A stretch of 64,000 bases of DNA from an uncultured Muribaculaceae bacterium. Its GTDB lineage: Bacteria; Bacteroidota; Bacteroidia; Bacteroidales; Muribaculaceae. Below are positions 9,124-17,444 of the stretch, in pieces (the stretch's first letter is position 1; the number at the start of each line of letters is the position of its first letter). The DNA lies in contig CAJUMR010000014.1 in the NCBI GenBank assembly GCA_910587475.1, positions 7,287-71,286 of the forward strand, read 5' to 3'. Below the pieces are notes generated by a model that did not search any database, was not told the origin of the DNA, and worked only from the letters and a program-made list of their open reading frames with translations. A program made the translations under genes and the position numbers.

Positions 9124-9444
9124 TTAAGCCATGAAAGGGTTGGGCAGATCTCCACCGTTGTTGGTGTTGCCCTGGTTGACCGGAGTCTTGTGTTTGATCT
9201 CGCCGAACATCGACTCGTACTTTGCAATGTTGTCGCGGAGCGCGAAAAGCACGTTTTTGGCGTTTTCGGGAGTCATGATGATGCGGCTCTGTACCTTGGC
9301 CTGAGGCATGTTGGGTGCTACAGACACAAAGTCGATATAGAATTCGTTGGCAGAGTGAGCGATTACAGCGAAATTTGCGTAATGGCCTGATGCCACTTCG
9401 GGAGTGAGTTCGATTTTGAGTTCGGTTTTGTTTTCGTTTGCCAT
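9124..9444 (-). CDS. DUF3467 family protein
   Basis: 106 residues, cytosolic, no signal or membrane segment. The pattern LTPEVASGHYANFAVIAHS, FYIDFVSVAP and SRIIMTPENAKNVLFALRDN is characteristic of DUF3467, a small conserved family of unknown function common in Bacteroidetes. The C-terminal 20 residues are low-complexity (NQGNTNNGGDLPNPF). Gaps of 30 and 34 nt to its neighbours suggest cotranscription. Confidence 0.85.
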   Translation of the reverse strand: MANENKTELKIELTPEVASGHYANFAVIAHSANEFYIDFVSVAPNMPQAKVQSRIIMTPENAKNVLFALRDNIAKYESMFGEIKHKTPVNQGNTNNGGDLPNPFMA

Positions 9445-9478
9445 GACAAATGTTTTATGATAAATGGATTAAATAAGT

Positions 9479-10201
9479 TTATTCTGCGGGTATTTCGGGA
9501 TCGGTGGGGAGTAGGGTTGTCTTGTTGAATGTGACACTCTTGCGTCCACCATATTCGTTATAATTCACCTTTACGCCCTTGCAAGTGGTGAGATTCCAGA
9601 CTTTCGCGATGTCGAACGACGCATAGAACTGATAAGTGCGGCTCAGTCCGTCGTCAGCGGTGAACACGAGATAAAGTTCGGGATAGTCGTTGCCGAGGGT
9701 TGCTTCGTCGGCAACAAGCACGAAGCGCTTCGGATCTCTGATAATGTCGATCTGCGCCCATACGTTGATATACTGACCTGTGCGTGCGATGCTCATCATC
9801 TTCAGGTTGTTGTAAGCCCAACTTTCAATTGTCGAGAGCGGTTCCTGAGCTACCTCGGCGTTATAGATCTCGGTAATGCCGAAAAGGGTGATCGCGCCGC
9901 TCTGATAGGGCTGCTGACCATCGGCCGGAACGTATTGTATGATCACACGTGTGCCGGGCTTGAGTTTCTGAGTGTCGACTTTGACAGCAGCTGTGAGAGT
10001 GACGATATCCGAGTCTTCATTTTTCTGGAGGGTGAAGACCGATCCTTTGTCGTTGGAACTTACAAAAGTGGCGAAGTCGACACACATGTCGTCGGGAATG
10101 CCCATCGACGGGTTGTCGCTGGAGGTGCAAGAAGAAACGAAGCCTGCGATAAAGAGAGTGATAATCGCGAAGAGAGATGTTGACAATTTCTTTTTTAACA
10201 T
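9479..10201 (-). CDS. NigD-like lipoprotein
   Basis: 240 residues. The signal peptide ends in lipobox VSSC (MLKKKLSTSLFAIITLFIAGF), followed by TSSDNP. The beta-rich architecture (an N-terminal OB-like part around LTAAVKVDTQKLKPGTRVII, then a C-terminal sandwich ending KGVKVNYNEYGG) matches the NigD-like family. NigD was named from a nonessential bacteriocin-linked locus in Bacteroides; its function is not established. It lies 31 nt after the lolD-like gene. Confidence 0.75.
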   Translation of the reverse strand: MLKKKLSTSLFAIITLFIAGFVSSCTSSDNPSMGIPDDMCVDFATFVSSNDKGSVFTLQKNEDSDIVTLTAAVKVDTQKLKPGTRVIIQYVPADGQQPYQSGAITLFGITEIYNAEVAQEPLSTIESWAYNNLKMMSIARTGQYINVWAQIDIIRDPKRFVLVADEATLGNDYPELYLVFTADDGLSRTYQFYASFDIAKVWNLTTCKGVKVNYNEYGGRKSVTFNKTTLLPTDPEIPAE

Positions 10202-10232
10202 AGATAGAGATATTATAAATTATAATTGGTAT

Positions 10233-10898
10233 TTATCTTACAGTCAGATGGTTTATCCGACCATCCTGCATATGGACGATCCGGTCGCTGTCGGCGGCGA
10301 GATTCTCGTCGTGGGTGACGATTACAAATGTGGCCCCGAGTTCGTCGCGCAACTCAAAGAAAAGTCTGTGGAGAGCCGCGCGGTTGGCAGAGTCGAGGCT
10401 GCCGGTCGGCTCGTCGGCGAGCACCACGGCCGGAGCATTGACCAAGGCTCTGGCAACAGCCGCCCGCTGACACTCGCCACCCGATAGCTCATTGGGACGA
10501 TGATCTGCGCGCTTCGACAGCCCGAGACGCGCGATCAGCCTGTCGGCAGACGCAAAAGCGTCGGCACGCGAAGCGCCACCTATCAGGGCCGGCATGGCCA
10601 CATTTTCGCGCAACGAAAATTCGGGCAGCAGCTGATGAAACTGAAACACAAATCCGATGCTCCGATTTCTGAATGCGGACAACATTCTGTCGTTCAGCGA
10701 GAAAACATTTTGTCCGTCATAGCTGACGGTGCCGGCATCGGGAGTCATCAGAGTTCCGATGATCTGCAGCAAGGTGGTCTTGCCCGCACCGCTCGGCCCG
10801 ACGATCGAACTCACAGCAGCCGGCACAATGTCGAGATCGATGCCTGCGAGCACCTCCAGATCGCCGAAGCGTTTGACTATGTTTCTTATTTCTATCAT
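10233..10898 (-). CDS. lolD: ABC transporter ATPase, LolD-like
   Basis: 221 residues. Walker A GPSGAGKTT (about 34-42), Q-loop FVFQFHQLLPEFSLREN, signature LSGGECQRAAVARAL, Walker B VVLADEPTGSLD and H-loop FVIVTHD are all present. Length and the HQLLPEF segment fit LolD, the ATPase of the LolCDE complex that releases lipoproteins from the inner membrane toward the outer membrane. No permease gene lies next to it, so a related MacB-type role cannot be excluded. Its leader is very short given the promoter at 10909-10939. Confidence 0.85.
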   Translation of the reverse strand: MIEIRNIVKRFGDLEVLAGIDLDIVPAAVSSIVGPSGAGKTTLLQIIGTLMTPDAGTVSYDGQNVFSLNDRMLSAFRNRSIGFVFQFHQLLPEFSLRENVAMPALIGGASRADAFASADRLIARLGLSKRADHRPNELSGGECQRAAVARALVNAPAVVLADEPTGSLDSANRAALHRLFFELRDELGATFVIVTHDENLAADSDRIVHMQDGRINHLTVR

Positions 10899-10908
10899 AA
10901 GTAATGTG

Positions 10909-10939
10909 CGAAGTTAATAATAATTCCACAATCCGCCAA
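10909..10939 (-). promoter_or_regulatory. Promoter for the lolD-to-DMT gene row
   Basis: On the minus strand TTGG (complement at 10936-10939), a 19-nt spacer and TAACTTCG (complement at 10909-10916, one mismatch to TAnnTTTG) end 10 nt before ATG 10898, implying an almost leaderless mRNA. Confidence 0.5.
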
Positions 10940-11123
10940 CCTATCTTTGATCAGCCTCAACGCTATAAATGATTTTATATATCTTTTAAGGAATGTTTCG
11001 TCCATATCATATCCAATAGAAGCCAAACAGTCCAAAAGCAAGCCATAATGCCACAATTCTGCCCGAATCATGGTCACAAAGCCGGATAACCAAACAGATA
11101 AGCTTCATTTTAACCATAATTAT

Positions 11124-11154
11124 TTTGCAGATTGAAATAATACACGTAACTTTG
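11124..11154 (+). promoter_or_regulatory. Promoter for the type V pilus operon
   Basis: TTTG (11124-11127), a 19-nt spacer and TAACTTTG (11147-11154) form a textbook Bacteroidetes promoter. Predicted transcription starts near 11160, about 300 nt before the first gene. I looked for flanking inverted repeats that would allow promoter inversion and saw none convincing. Confidence 0.78.
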
Positions 11155-11159
11155 AGCCG

Positions 11160-11460
11160 TTAAAAGCATTAGAAATGCCGGAGGGCTTTTCCATGTTTTA
11201 ACAAACCAAGATCGCCGTAAACAATAGCGATTTCCACTTTACTTATTTCATAGGCATACATAGATTTTTTCTTACTGATTTTTTTGGAAAGCTTCAACTT
11301 TTGATTTTTTGATTAAAACTACGTTGTTTCAATTTCGAAAAAAGAGAAACACGATAATTGCGGTTATCCATTCTCCAGGCAAGAGATGCTTTATAATGTG
11401 CATCTGATTTAATGAAGACAAATCCCAATTATCTACCACGCGAGTTTTCTAAAAAAATAC
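11160..11460 (+). other. 300-nt leader of the pilus operon
   Basis: This gene-free leader starts with a small hairpin (GCATT-AGA-AATGC at about 11166-11178) followed by GGAGGGCTTTT, a weak terminator-like arrangement close to the transcription start. Further on a short inverted repeat (TGTTTC ... GAAACA, about 11327-11353) occurs. No ORF with coding features is seen. It could hold an attenuator or binding sites controlling pilus expression; this is inference. Confidence 0.35.
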
Positions 11461-12072
11461 ATGAATTTTAACCTCACTCTCAAAAATAAAGGCTACTTTA
11501 CATTTTCCCCTATCGCCAAACGCCTTTCAATACTATTTACCTCAATCGTCATTACTGCCGCTGTCAACGCGGGAGCACAGACTTTTGCATTAAAATCAAA
11601 TCTTCTTTACGATGCGGCTCTCAGCCCCAACCTCGGCATCGAGGTCGGCATTGCCCCTAAATGGTCGGTCGACCTGTCGGGCAATTTCAACAACTGGAGC
11701 GTCAGCGGCCACCAGTGGAAACACTGGTTCGTGCAGCCCGAAGCCCGCTATTGGCTCTGTGAGCGCTTCGGCGGCCATTTCTTTGCAGCCCACGCCATCG
11801 CCGGAGAGTTCAACGCCGCTAATCCCCACAACTTTTTCGAAATCCGCAGCCGCCGCAACCAAGGCTGGGGTGCAGGCCTCGGCGTCGGCTACGGCTACAC
11901 CTGGATGCTGTCGAAGCACTGGAGCATCGAAACCGAGATAGCTCTGGGCTGGATCTACATGCGCTACGACGTCTATCCCTGCGCCTCCTGCGGCACCAAG
12001 CTCGAAAACGGCCGCACACACAACTACGTAGGCCCGACCAAAGCAGCCTTGAACCTCATTTACACATTCTAA
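11461..12072 (+). CDS. DUF3575 protein, pilus operon
   Basis: 203 residues with an N-terminal signal peptide (hydrophobic SILFTSIVITAAVNAGAQ, cleavage after GAQ). The rest is a small predicted outer-membrane barrel with the DUF3575 hallmarks FALKSNLLYDAALSPNLGIE, HWFVQPEARYWLC and GAGLGVGYGYTWMLS. A CASCG pair near the end might form a disulfide. DUF3575 genes commonly stand upstream of DUF3868 and fimbrillin genes in Bacteroidales, so an outer-membrane accessory role in pilus assembly is likely, though not proven. Confidence 0.82.
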   Translation: MNFNLTLKNKGYFTFSPIAKRLSILFTSIVITAAVNAGAQTFALKSNLLYDAALSPNLGIEVGIAPKWSVDLSGNFNNWSVSGHQWKHWFVQPEARYWLCERFGGHFFAAHAIAGEFNAANPHNFFEIRSRRNQGWGAGLGVGYGYTWMLSKHWSIETEIALGWIYMRYDVYPCASCGTKLENGRTHNYVGPTKAALNLIYTF

Positions 12073-12087
12073 TTCATTGACTTTAAC

Positions 12088-13572
12088 ATGAAATCAATGA
12101 CCCATCTACTGGCTGCAGCCATCCTCGCAGCCGTACCCGCAGCCGGGAGTGCCCACGATGTGTGGCAACCGGCCATAAGCGACCTCAACATAGACATCGC
12201 CGCAGGACAAGCGCTCACGCTGACGATGAACATTGATCCGCGAAGTTTCGACATCCCCCGCGACAACGCCCTGACGATCGTTCCGGTAATCGCGTCGGGC
12301 GACTCATCGATCTATCTGCCACCGGTGGTTGTGGCCGGAGCAACCCGCTATATCCGCTATGTCCGCGAGCCCGAGCGTCGACCCTCCGGGGCCGCCCTGC
12401 TGCACGCCGGCAAATACAAAACATACAGCTACGCCGCCACGATCGCCTACCGCCCGTGGATGGAACAATCGACCGTGTGTCTACTCGCCGACGAAAGCGG
12501 CTGCTGCGGCCGACGTGGCCGCGAGATTTCAGCCGACGTGGCCGTCATCGACCTGCGACCCAACGAGTTTGTCGTGCCTGCATATGTGGCCGAAGCGCCG
12601 GCAGTCAGCGACTCCAAGACCATAGAGATCCACGGGTCGGCCAATGTCGACTTCCGGGTCAACCGCACGGAAATCGATCCGGGCTATCGCAACAACCCTG
12701 CCGAACTCGCCAAAATACTGTCGACCATCAACGTCGTGCGCGATAACCCCGACGCAACCATCAACAGCATCACCATCAAGGGCTATGCTTCACCCGAAAG
12801 CCCTTACTCCAACAACCGCCGTCTCGCCAAAGGACGCACAGAGTCGCTCGTAGCCTACGTCGGCTCACAATATGACTTCGCCCCGTCGGTGTTCCACAGC
12901 GATTACGAACCCGAAGACTGGCAAGGACTGCGCGACTCTGTGGTTCACTCGATAGTGCCCAACCGCGACGCCATCCTGGCGATCATCGACGGCGATCTTG
13001 AACCCGACGCCAAGGAGGCCGCTATCAAGCGCGGCTACCCCGCAGATTACAAATATCTGCTCGACAACGTCTACCCGGCTCTCCGGCATTCCGACTACAC
13101 TGTGCGCTACACGATCCGCGAATACACCGACATCGACGAGATCCGCCGCGTGATGCGCGAACGGCCGTCGAACCTTAGCCTGCGCGAGTTCCATCTTCTC
13201 GCATCGTCGTATCCGGCCGGCAGCGATACCTACAACGAAGTGTTTGACGTGGCCGTCAGAATGTACCCCGACGACCCGACGAGCAACCTCAACGCTGCCG
13301 CCGTTGCCCTCAACAAGGGCGACTGCGCAGCTGCCGAGCGCTATCTGAGCCGCGCCGGAGACACTTCCGACAGCCGATATCTCACCGGCATCATGCTCGC
13401 CCTCAAAGGCGACACCGACGGCGCCCGCGAACAGCTGTCGGAAGCCCGCCGCCTCGGAGCGGCCAAGGCCGCCGAAGCGCTTGCCAACCTCGAGCGTCAC
13501 GTAGCCGGGCGAACTCCGGTCAGCTATCTCCCCATCGACTCCACGACATCAGACCTCATAAAGAAAAACTAA
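12088..13572 (+). CDS. DUF3868 / OmpA-like / TPR protein, pilus operon
   Basis: 494 residues, signal peptide (MKSMTHLLAAAILAAVPAAGSA). Domain order: DUF3868 beta region (about 25-130, with IYLPPVVVAGATRYIRYV), a central OmpA-like peptidoglycan-binding segment (about 190-280, INSITIKGYASPES and NRRLAKGRTESLV), and a C-terminal helical repeat stretch resembling TPRs (about 365-480, AAAVALNKGDCAAAERYL). The gap to the DUF3575 gene is 15 nt. In this context it probably forms a periplasmic or outer-membrane scaffold linking the pilus to the wall; this is inferred from domains and neighbours. Confidence 0.8.
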   Translation: MKSMTHLLAAAILAAVPAAGSAHDVWQPAISDLNIDIAAGQALTLTMNIDPRSFDIPRDNALTIVPVIASGDSSIYLPPVVVAGATRYIRYVREPERRPSGAALLHAGKYKTYSYAATIAYRPWMEQSTVCLLADESGCCGRRGREISADVAVIDLRPNEFVVPAYVAEAPAVSDSKTIEIHGSANVDFRVNRTEIDPGYRNNPAELAKILSTINVVRDNPDATINSITIKGYASPESPYSNNRRLAKGRTESLVAYVGSQYDFAPSVFHSDYEPEDWQGLRDSVVHSIVPNRDAILAIIDGDLEPDAKEAAIKRGYPADYKYLLDNVYPALRHSDYTVRYTIREYTDIDEIRRVMRERPSNLSLREFHLLASSYPAGSDTYNEVFDVAVRMYPDDPTSNLNAAAVALNKGDCAAAERYLSRAGDTSDSRYLTGIMLALKGDTDGAREQLSEARRLGAAKAAEALANLERHVAGRTPVSYLPIDSTTSDLIKKN

Positions 13573-13608
13573 ATCAATTTCCATAACAATCTAATCTTTT
13601 TTTAAACA

Positions 13609-15186
13609 ATGAAACTATTCAAAAATCTCCTCGCAGGCACTCTTGCATTAGGCATGTTTGCTTGCTCAAGCGATGAACCGACAGGCTCGGTTGCTCCCGA
13701 ACCTTCAGGCGATGTGATCTACTCGTCAGTCAAGTTCCGCCTACCAGTCGGCGGCCGCTCCACAGGCAAAGAAGGCGAAGAAGTCGGCAAGGACTATGAA
13801 AACAGCGTAGGCTCGATACTCGTCGTGCTGACCACAAAAGACGAGGCAAACGGAGAATACAAGTACATCACTTCAGCCATCAACGACGCTCCGATCACCG
13901 ACGCAACAAACAATACATATACCCTGACCTTCCAGGATAAAGAAGCTCTGTTTGACAAAGCCGGAAAAGACGTATCGATCTTCGCATTCTGTAACCCTAC
14001 CGAAGAAATCCGCAACGAGATAGCCCAGTTGAAAGAAGATGAAAAATTCGACACCGACGCTATCTGTAGCGCTGATGTCGAAAAAACCTGGTCAAATAAC
14101 GGCTTCCTGATGACAAATGTCGAGATCGGAGAAAAAACTCTTCCAGAAGAGACTGAACTCAAAACGCATAACTCCCCCTCCAACCCGTACAAGCTCGGCA
14201 CCATCGAAGTTATCCGCACCATGAGCCGCTTTGACTTCCGCGACGCATCATCGGAAGATACAGACCCTCTGACCTACACAATCACAAACACCGAAACAAA
14301 GAAAGTGCAAGGTTCTGTGACTCTGACCCGCGTGGCGCTTTTCAACCTCGCAGACAAGTTCTACTATCTGCCCCGCACAAAAGCAAGCGCCGACGCTCAG
14401 CAGGTGCTCTGCCCCGGCGACATGGAACAGAGATTTGTAATCTCACCCGATGGCAGAAATTACACCGAACAGCTCCCCACCACAGGCATCGATCCTCTCA
14501 ATCCGGTAGCCGGCGGCCTGAAATGGCAAGGTCTTTCCGCCCTCATAGGTATTAATGATAACGAAGACAAAGATGAAGGTTGGGGTACAGAAGGTGACAG
14601 AGAAGGCTACCACATCTGGCGCTATGCCACAGAAAACACATTCGTCAATGCAAATGATATCACTTCCACAACTGCAACAGGCTACGTGTTTGAAGCTGAG
14701 ATCAATGTAGCCGAAGATTTCGGCAATGTCGACGAAGACGGCAATAAAGCGACAATGTATCTCTTCGGACAGACCCTCTACGCAAGCGCAGAAGCCATAG
14801 CCACTGAAATCGAAAAGACCCCGGTATCGCTCCTTGCAACAGCATTCAATGCCGCATTCGAGAAAGGCGAAGACGGCAAGTATGCCCCCGTCAGCGATGA
14901 AGCAGTCAAGGAAAACGGCTTCACAGCTTACAAGCCCAACGATGAAGGCAAATATCTCTGCTACTATTTCTCATACAACCGTCATAACGACGACAACGAC
15001 GTCACCAACATCGGAGACCTTGAATTTGCAACCGTGCGCAACAATGTCTACAAACTCGCGGTAACGAAAATCTCCCGCTTCGGCACATTCCAGCCGTCAG
15101 AGAACATCGAGGACTGGGATGTATATTTCAACCTCGAAGTGAAAGTGCGCAACTGGACCGTACGCATCAACAATATTGAATATTAA
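13609..15186 (+). CDS. Mfa1-type fimbrillin, probable major pilin
   Basis: 525 residues. Lipobox MFAC with Cys19, then an acidic spacer and a first beta-strand (VIYSSVKFRLPVGGR). Arg50 (or Arg44) is well placed for the trypsin-like processing that activates type V prepilins; the exact site is inference. The C-terminus (LEVKVRNWTVRINNIEY) matches the conserved end of Mfa1-like fimbrillins, which is inserted by strand exchange between subunits. It is followed by a strong hairpin, consistent with the highest expression in the operon. Confidence 0.85.
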   Translation: MKLFKNLLAGTLALGMFACSSDEPTGSVAPEPSGDVIYSSVKFRLPVGGRSTGKEGEEVGKDYENSVGSILVVLTTKDEANGEYKYITSAINDAPITDATNNTYTLTFQDKEALFDKAGKDVSIFAFCNPTEEIRNEIAQLKEDEKFDTDAICSADVEKTWSNNGFLMTNVEIGEKTLPEETELKTHNSPSNPYKLGTIEVIRTMSRFDFRDASSEDTDPLTYTITNTETKKVQGSVTLTRVALFNLADKFYYLPRTKASADAQQVLCPGDMEQRFVISPDGRNYTEQLPTTGIDPLNPVAGGLKWQGLSALIGINDNEDKDEGWGTEGDREGYHIWRYATENTFVNANDITSTTATGYVFEAEINVAEDFGNVDEDGNKATMYLFGQTLYASAEAIATEIEKTPVSLLATAFNAAFEKGEDGKYAPVSDEAVKENGFTAYKPNDEGKYLCYYFSYNRHNDDNDVTNIGDLEFATVRNNVYKLAVTKISRFGTFQPSENIEDWDVYFNLEVKVRNWTVRINNIEY

Positions 15187-15203
15187 CACCCTTACCTCGC
15201 GGC

Positions 15204-15234
15204 GCCGGGCGGCCGCAACAGACAGCCGCCCGGC
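15204..15234 (+). promoter_or_regulatory. Hairpin after the major pilin gene (partial terminator or RNA-stability element)
   Basis: A perfect 10-bp G/C stem (GCCGGGCGGC at 15204-15213 and GCCGCCCGGC at 15225-15234) with an 11-nt loop lies 17 nt after the fimbrillin stop. There is no long T-run, so it would not be a complete terminator. It is suited to protect the pilin mRNA 3' end or to reduce read-through into the anchor and tip genes. Confidence 0.7.
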
Positions 15235-15297
15235 ACCGCTTTCACCAACTATCCGACGGCATATCTCATTGCGGTCAAACCACCCCCAAATAAAGAA

Positions 15298-16308
15298 ATG
15301 CAACTGAAACAATTCATGTCAAAGCAAACAGTCGCCCTTGCGGTCGCTCTGACGACAGCCGCGACTCTGACGTCGTGTGGCAGCGTGTTCGACGATCTCT
15401 ATCCGTGTGCCGAAGGTGTATCGATGAGGTTTGTCTATGACTACAATCTCGATGGCGCCAACGCGTTTCCGAGCCAGGTGGATTGTTTGACACTCCACAT
15501 CTATGACAGCGAGGGGCGCCATTTGACTACCGTGACCGAGACAAGCACCTCTCTATCCGACGAAAACTGGCGCATGCAGCTCGACCTGCCTGCAGGCAGC
15601 TACCACGCCATCGCCTACGGCGGCATATCGTGTGACAAAGCATCGTTTGCCCACGCAACCGAACCCGGGGCCTCAAGCCACTACACCCAAATCGCCATGC
15701 GCCTCAAAGACGGTCAGGCAGGCACACGCCTCCACGACCACTTCCACGGAGCAGTCGATTTCACGGTCAAACCTGTCGATCACAGCTATACATCAGTGAC
15801 GATGCCGATGACCAAAACCACCAACCATTTACGCTTTCTCCTCCAGCAACTCGACAATCAGCCGGTCGACGGCCGCGACTACGAGTTCTACATCACCGAC
15901 GACAACACCGAGCTCGACCACCGCAACAGACCCGTGGCGGGCCATCCCATAACATATCATGCATGGACCACCGGCCAGGTATCGACTGCCGACGCCAACA
16001 CAGAGTCGCGCGCTGTCGAAGACGTGAAGGTGGGCTACGGCGAGGTGTCGACCTCGCGTCTCCACCTGAGCACATCGCCCAAACTGACCATCTACAGCAA
16101 GCAAAGCCAACAGAACATAATCGAGATACCTCTCAACTCCTATCTTCTGCTTGGCAAAAGCGAAGCCGATGGATGGAGCAATCAAGAGTATCTCGACCGC
16201 AACAGCCGCTGGACGATCACGTTTCTGCTTGACCGCAACAACCAGTGGGCGCAGACCCACATCATAATCAACGGCTGGACTGTAAGAATCCCGACAATCG
16301 AACACTGA
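15298..16308 (+). CDS. FimB/Mfa2-family pilus anchor lipoprotein
   Basis: 336 residues, signal with lipobox LTSC (Cys27). A second in-frame ATG at 15316 would give a shorter but still acceptable signal. The text DLYPCAEGVSMRFVYDYN followed by DCLTLHIYDSEGRHLTTV and LPAGSYHAIAYGGI is typical of the FimB/Mfa2 family, which anchors type V pili to the outer membrane and sets pilus length. The C-terminal WTVRIPTIEH echoes the fimbrillin end. It lies downstream of the 15204-15234 hairpin. Confidence 0.87.
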   Translation: MQLKQFMSKQTVALAVALTTAATLTSCGSVFDDLYPCAEGVSMRFVYDYNLDGANAFPSQVDCLTLHIYDSEGRHLTTVTETSTSLSDENWRMQLDLPAGSYHAIAYGGISCDKASFAHATEPGASSHYTQIAMRLKDGQAGTRLHDHFHGAVDFTVKPVDHSYTSVTMPMTKTTNHLRFLLQQLDNQPVDGRDYEFYITDDNTELDHRNRPVAGHPITYHAWTTGQVSTADANTESRAVEDVKVGYGEVSTSRLHLSTSPKLTIYSKQSQQNIIEIPLNSYLLLGKSEADGWSNQEYLDRNSRWTITFLLDRNNQWAQTHIIINGWTVRIPTIEH

Positions 16309-16331
16309 CCTCAAAATACACCGACTCTCCA

Positions 16332-17441
16332 ATGATGAAGCCAAGAGCCATCCTCGACATACTGCTCCCGCTCGCAGCCGGCATCGTAGTGATGCTTGCC
16401 GCCCAGGGGTGCACAAGCCACAGCCGGGCCGACGAGCCCGACGGAGGCGGGACGGCCATGCTATCGCTGCGCATCGAGCTTTCGAACGCACGGTCGGCCT
16501 CATCGCGGACAGGCGAGGAATATGAACCCGACAAACTACCGGCCAACGACACGGAAAAGATGCACACCGTCAGAGTGATCATCGCCGACGGCAATGGTTA
16601 CGTGGAACATAACTCGCTGTGGGACCTGACGCAGTCGCCCGACATCCACGCCGTTGGGCAGGACTTTCCGGTGTCTGCTCCCGACACCAAGACCATAATA
16701 CTCGTGGCCAACGAAGCCTCTGCCACACTGCGCGACGCGTCAGGAGCCACGATCGCTGCGGAGGCCTGCTTCACGGCCCTCAACGCCTCGGTCGGCACGC
16801 ATGTCGACATGGAAGCGCTCAATGCGTTGACGATGATGCGCACCGACAATTTCGCGCCAGACAGCCCTCTGGCAATGTCGGCAATCCACAACTACAAGAT
16901 CCGCCGCGACAGCGAACGCTACGAAGCGACTCTGACGATACATCGCGCAGCGACGAAATACACCTACCGCATCACCAACAAAGATCCGCTCAACTCCCAC
17001 GTGATCAGCCGCATCGGCATCAACAATGTGGCAGAGCGGCAGTACTTTTTCCCCCGCGCTGACTTCACCGACGCGACGCAGATGATGTGGCACAGCTACG
17101 AGACCCCCGATCAATCGGGCGGCGAAATCTACTTCACGCCCGAAGTCACCGTAGCACCCGGACAGACAGTGGAGATCGGGCCATTCTATCTACCCGAAGG
17201 CCACAACACAACCATCGACCGCCCCTATGCCACGCTCATGGAGTTCGACGGACTGAACCAAGGCTGGCGGACAATAGAGTGGAGCATACCGCAGACGCCG
17301 TCAGACAAAGAGCCGATGACCGACCTGCCCCGCAACACCCACGTGATCATCAACGCCACACTCAACTACACCAACTACGAACTCGACTTCACCGTCTGTC
17401 CATGGCAGGAGGAAGCGATCGACATACCCGACTTCAATTGA
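16332..17441 (+). CDS. Putative type V pilus tip/accessory lipoprotein
   Basis: 369 residues from ATG 16332. The frame is open further upstream, but MMKPRAILDILLPL gives the lipoprotein signal with lipobox AQGC. The N-terminal domain carries MHTVRVIIADGNGYVEHN and TIILVANEAS, and the second domain contains ATLTIHRAATKYTYRITN. This two-domain beta layout resembles fimbrillin-superfamily minor subunits (FimC/FimD or Mfa3-like). Exact family not identified. The next gene begins 3 nt after its stop. Confidence 0.65.
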   Translation: MMKPRAILDILLPLAAGIVVMLAAQGCTSHSRADEPDGGGTAMLSLRIELSNARSASSRTGEEYEPDKLPANDTEKMHTVRVIIADGNGYVEHNSLWDLTQSPDIHAVGQDFPVSAPDTKTIILVANEASATLRDASGATIAAEACFTALNASVGTHVDMEALNALTMMRTDNFAPDSPLAMSAIHNYKIRRDSERYEATLTIHRAATKYTYRITNKDPLNSHVISRIGINNVAERQYFFPRADFTDATQMMWHSYETPDQSGGEIYFTPEVTVAPGQTVEIGPFYLPEGHNTTIDRPYATLMEFDGLNQGWRTIEWSIPQTPSDKEPMTDLPRNTHVIINATLNYTNYELDFTVCPWQEEAIDIPDFN

Positions 17442-17444
17442 TCT

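Noticed and set aside
10895..11077. 60-codon minus-strand open frame upstream of the lolD-like gene
   Set aside because: It overlaps the lolD promoter and ATG region and shows no signal or domain.
10899..11460. Invertible promoter for pili
   Set aside because: Phase-variable fimbriae are common in Bacteroidales, but I saw no convincing long inverted repeats flanking the promoter and no nearby invertase; xerD at 46.9 kb is the housekeeping type.
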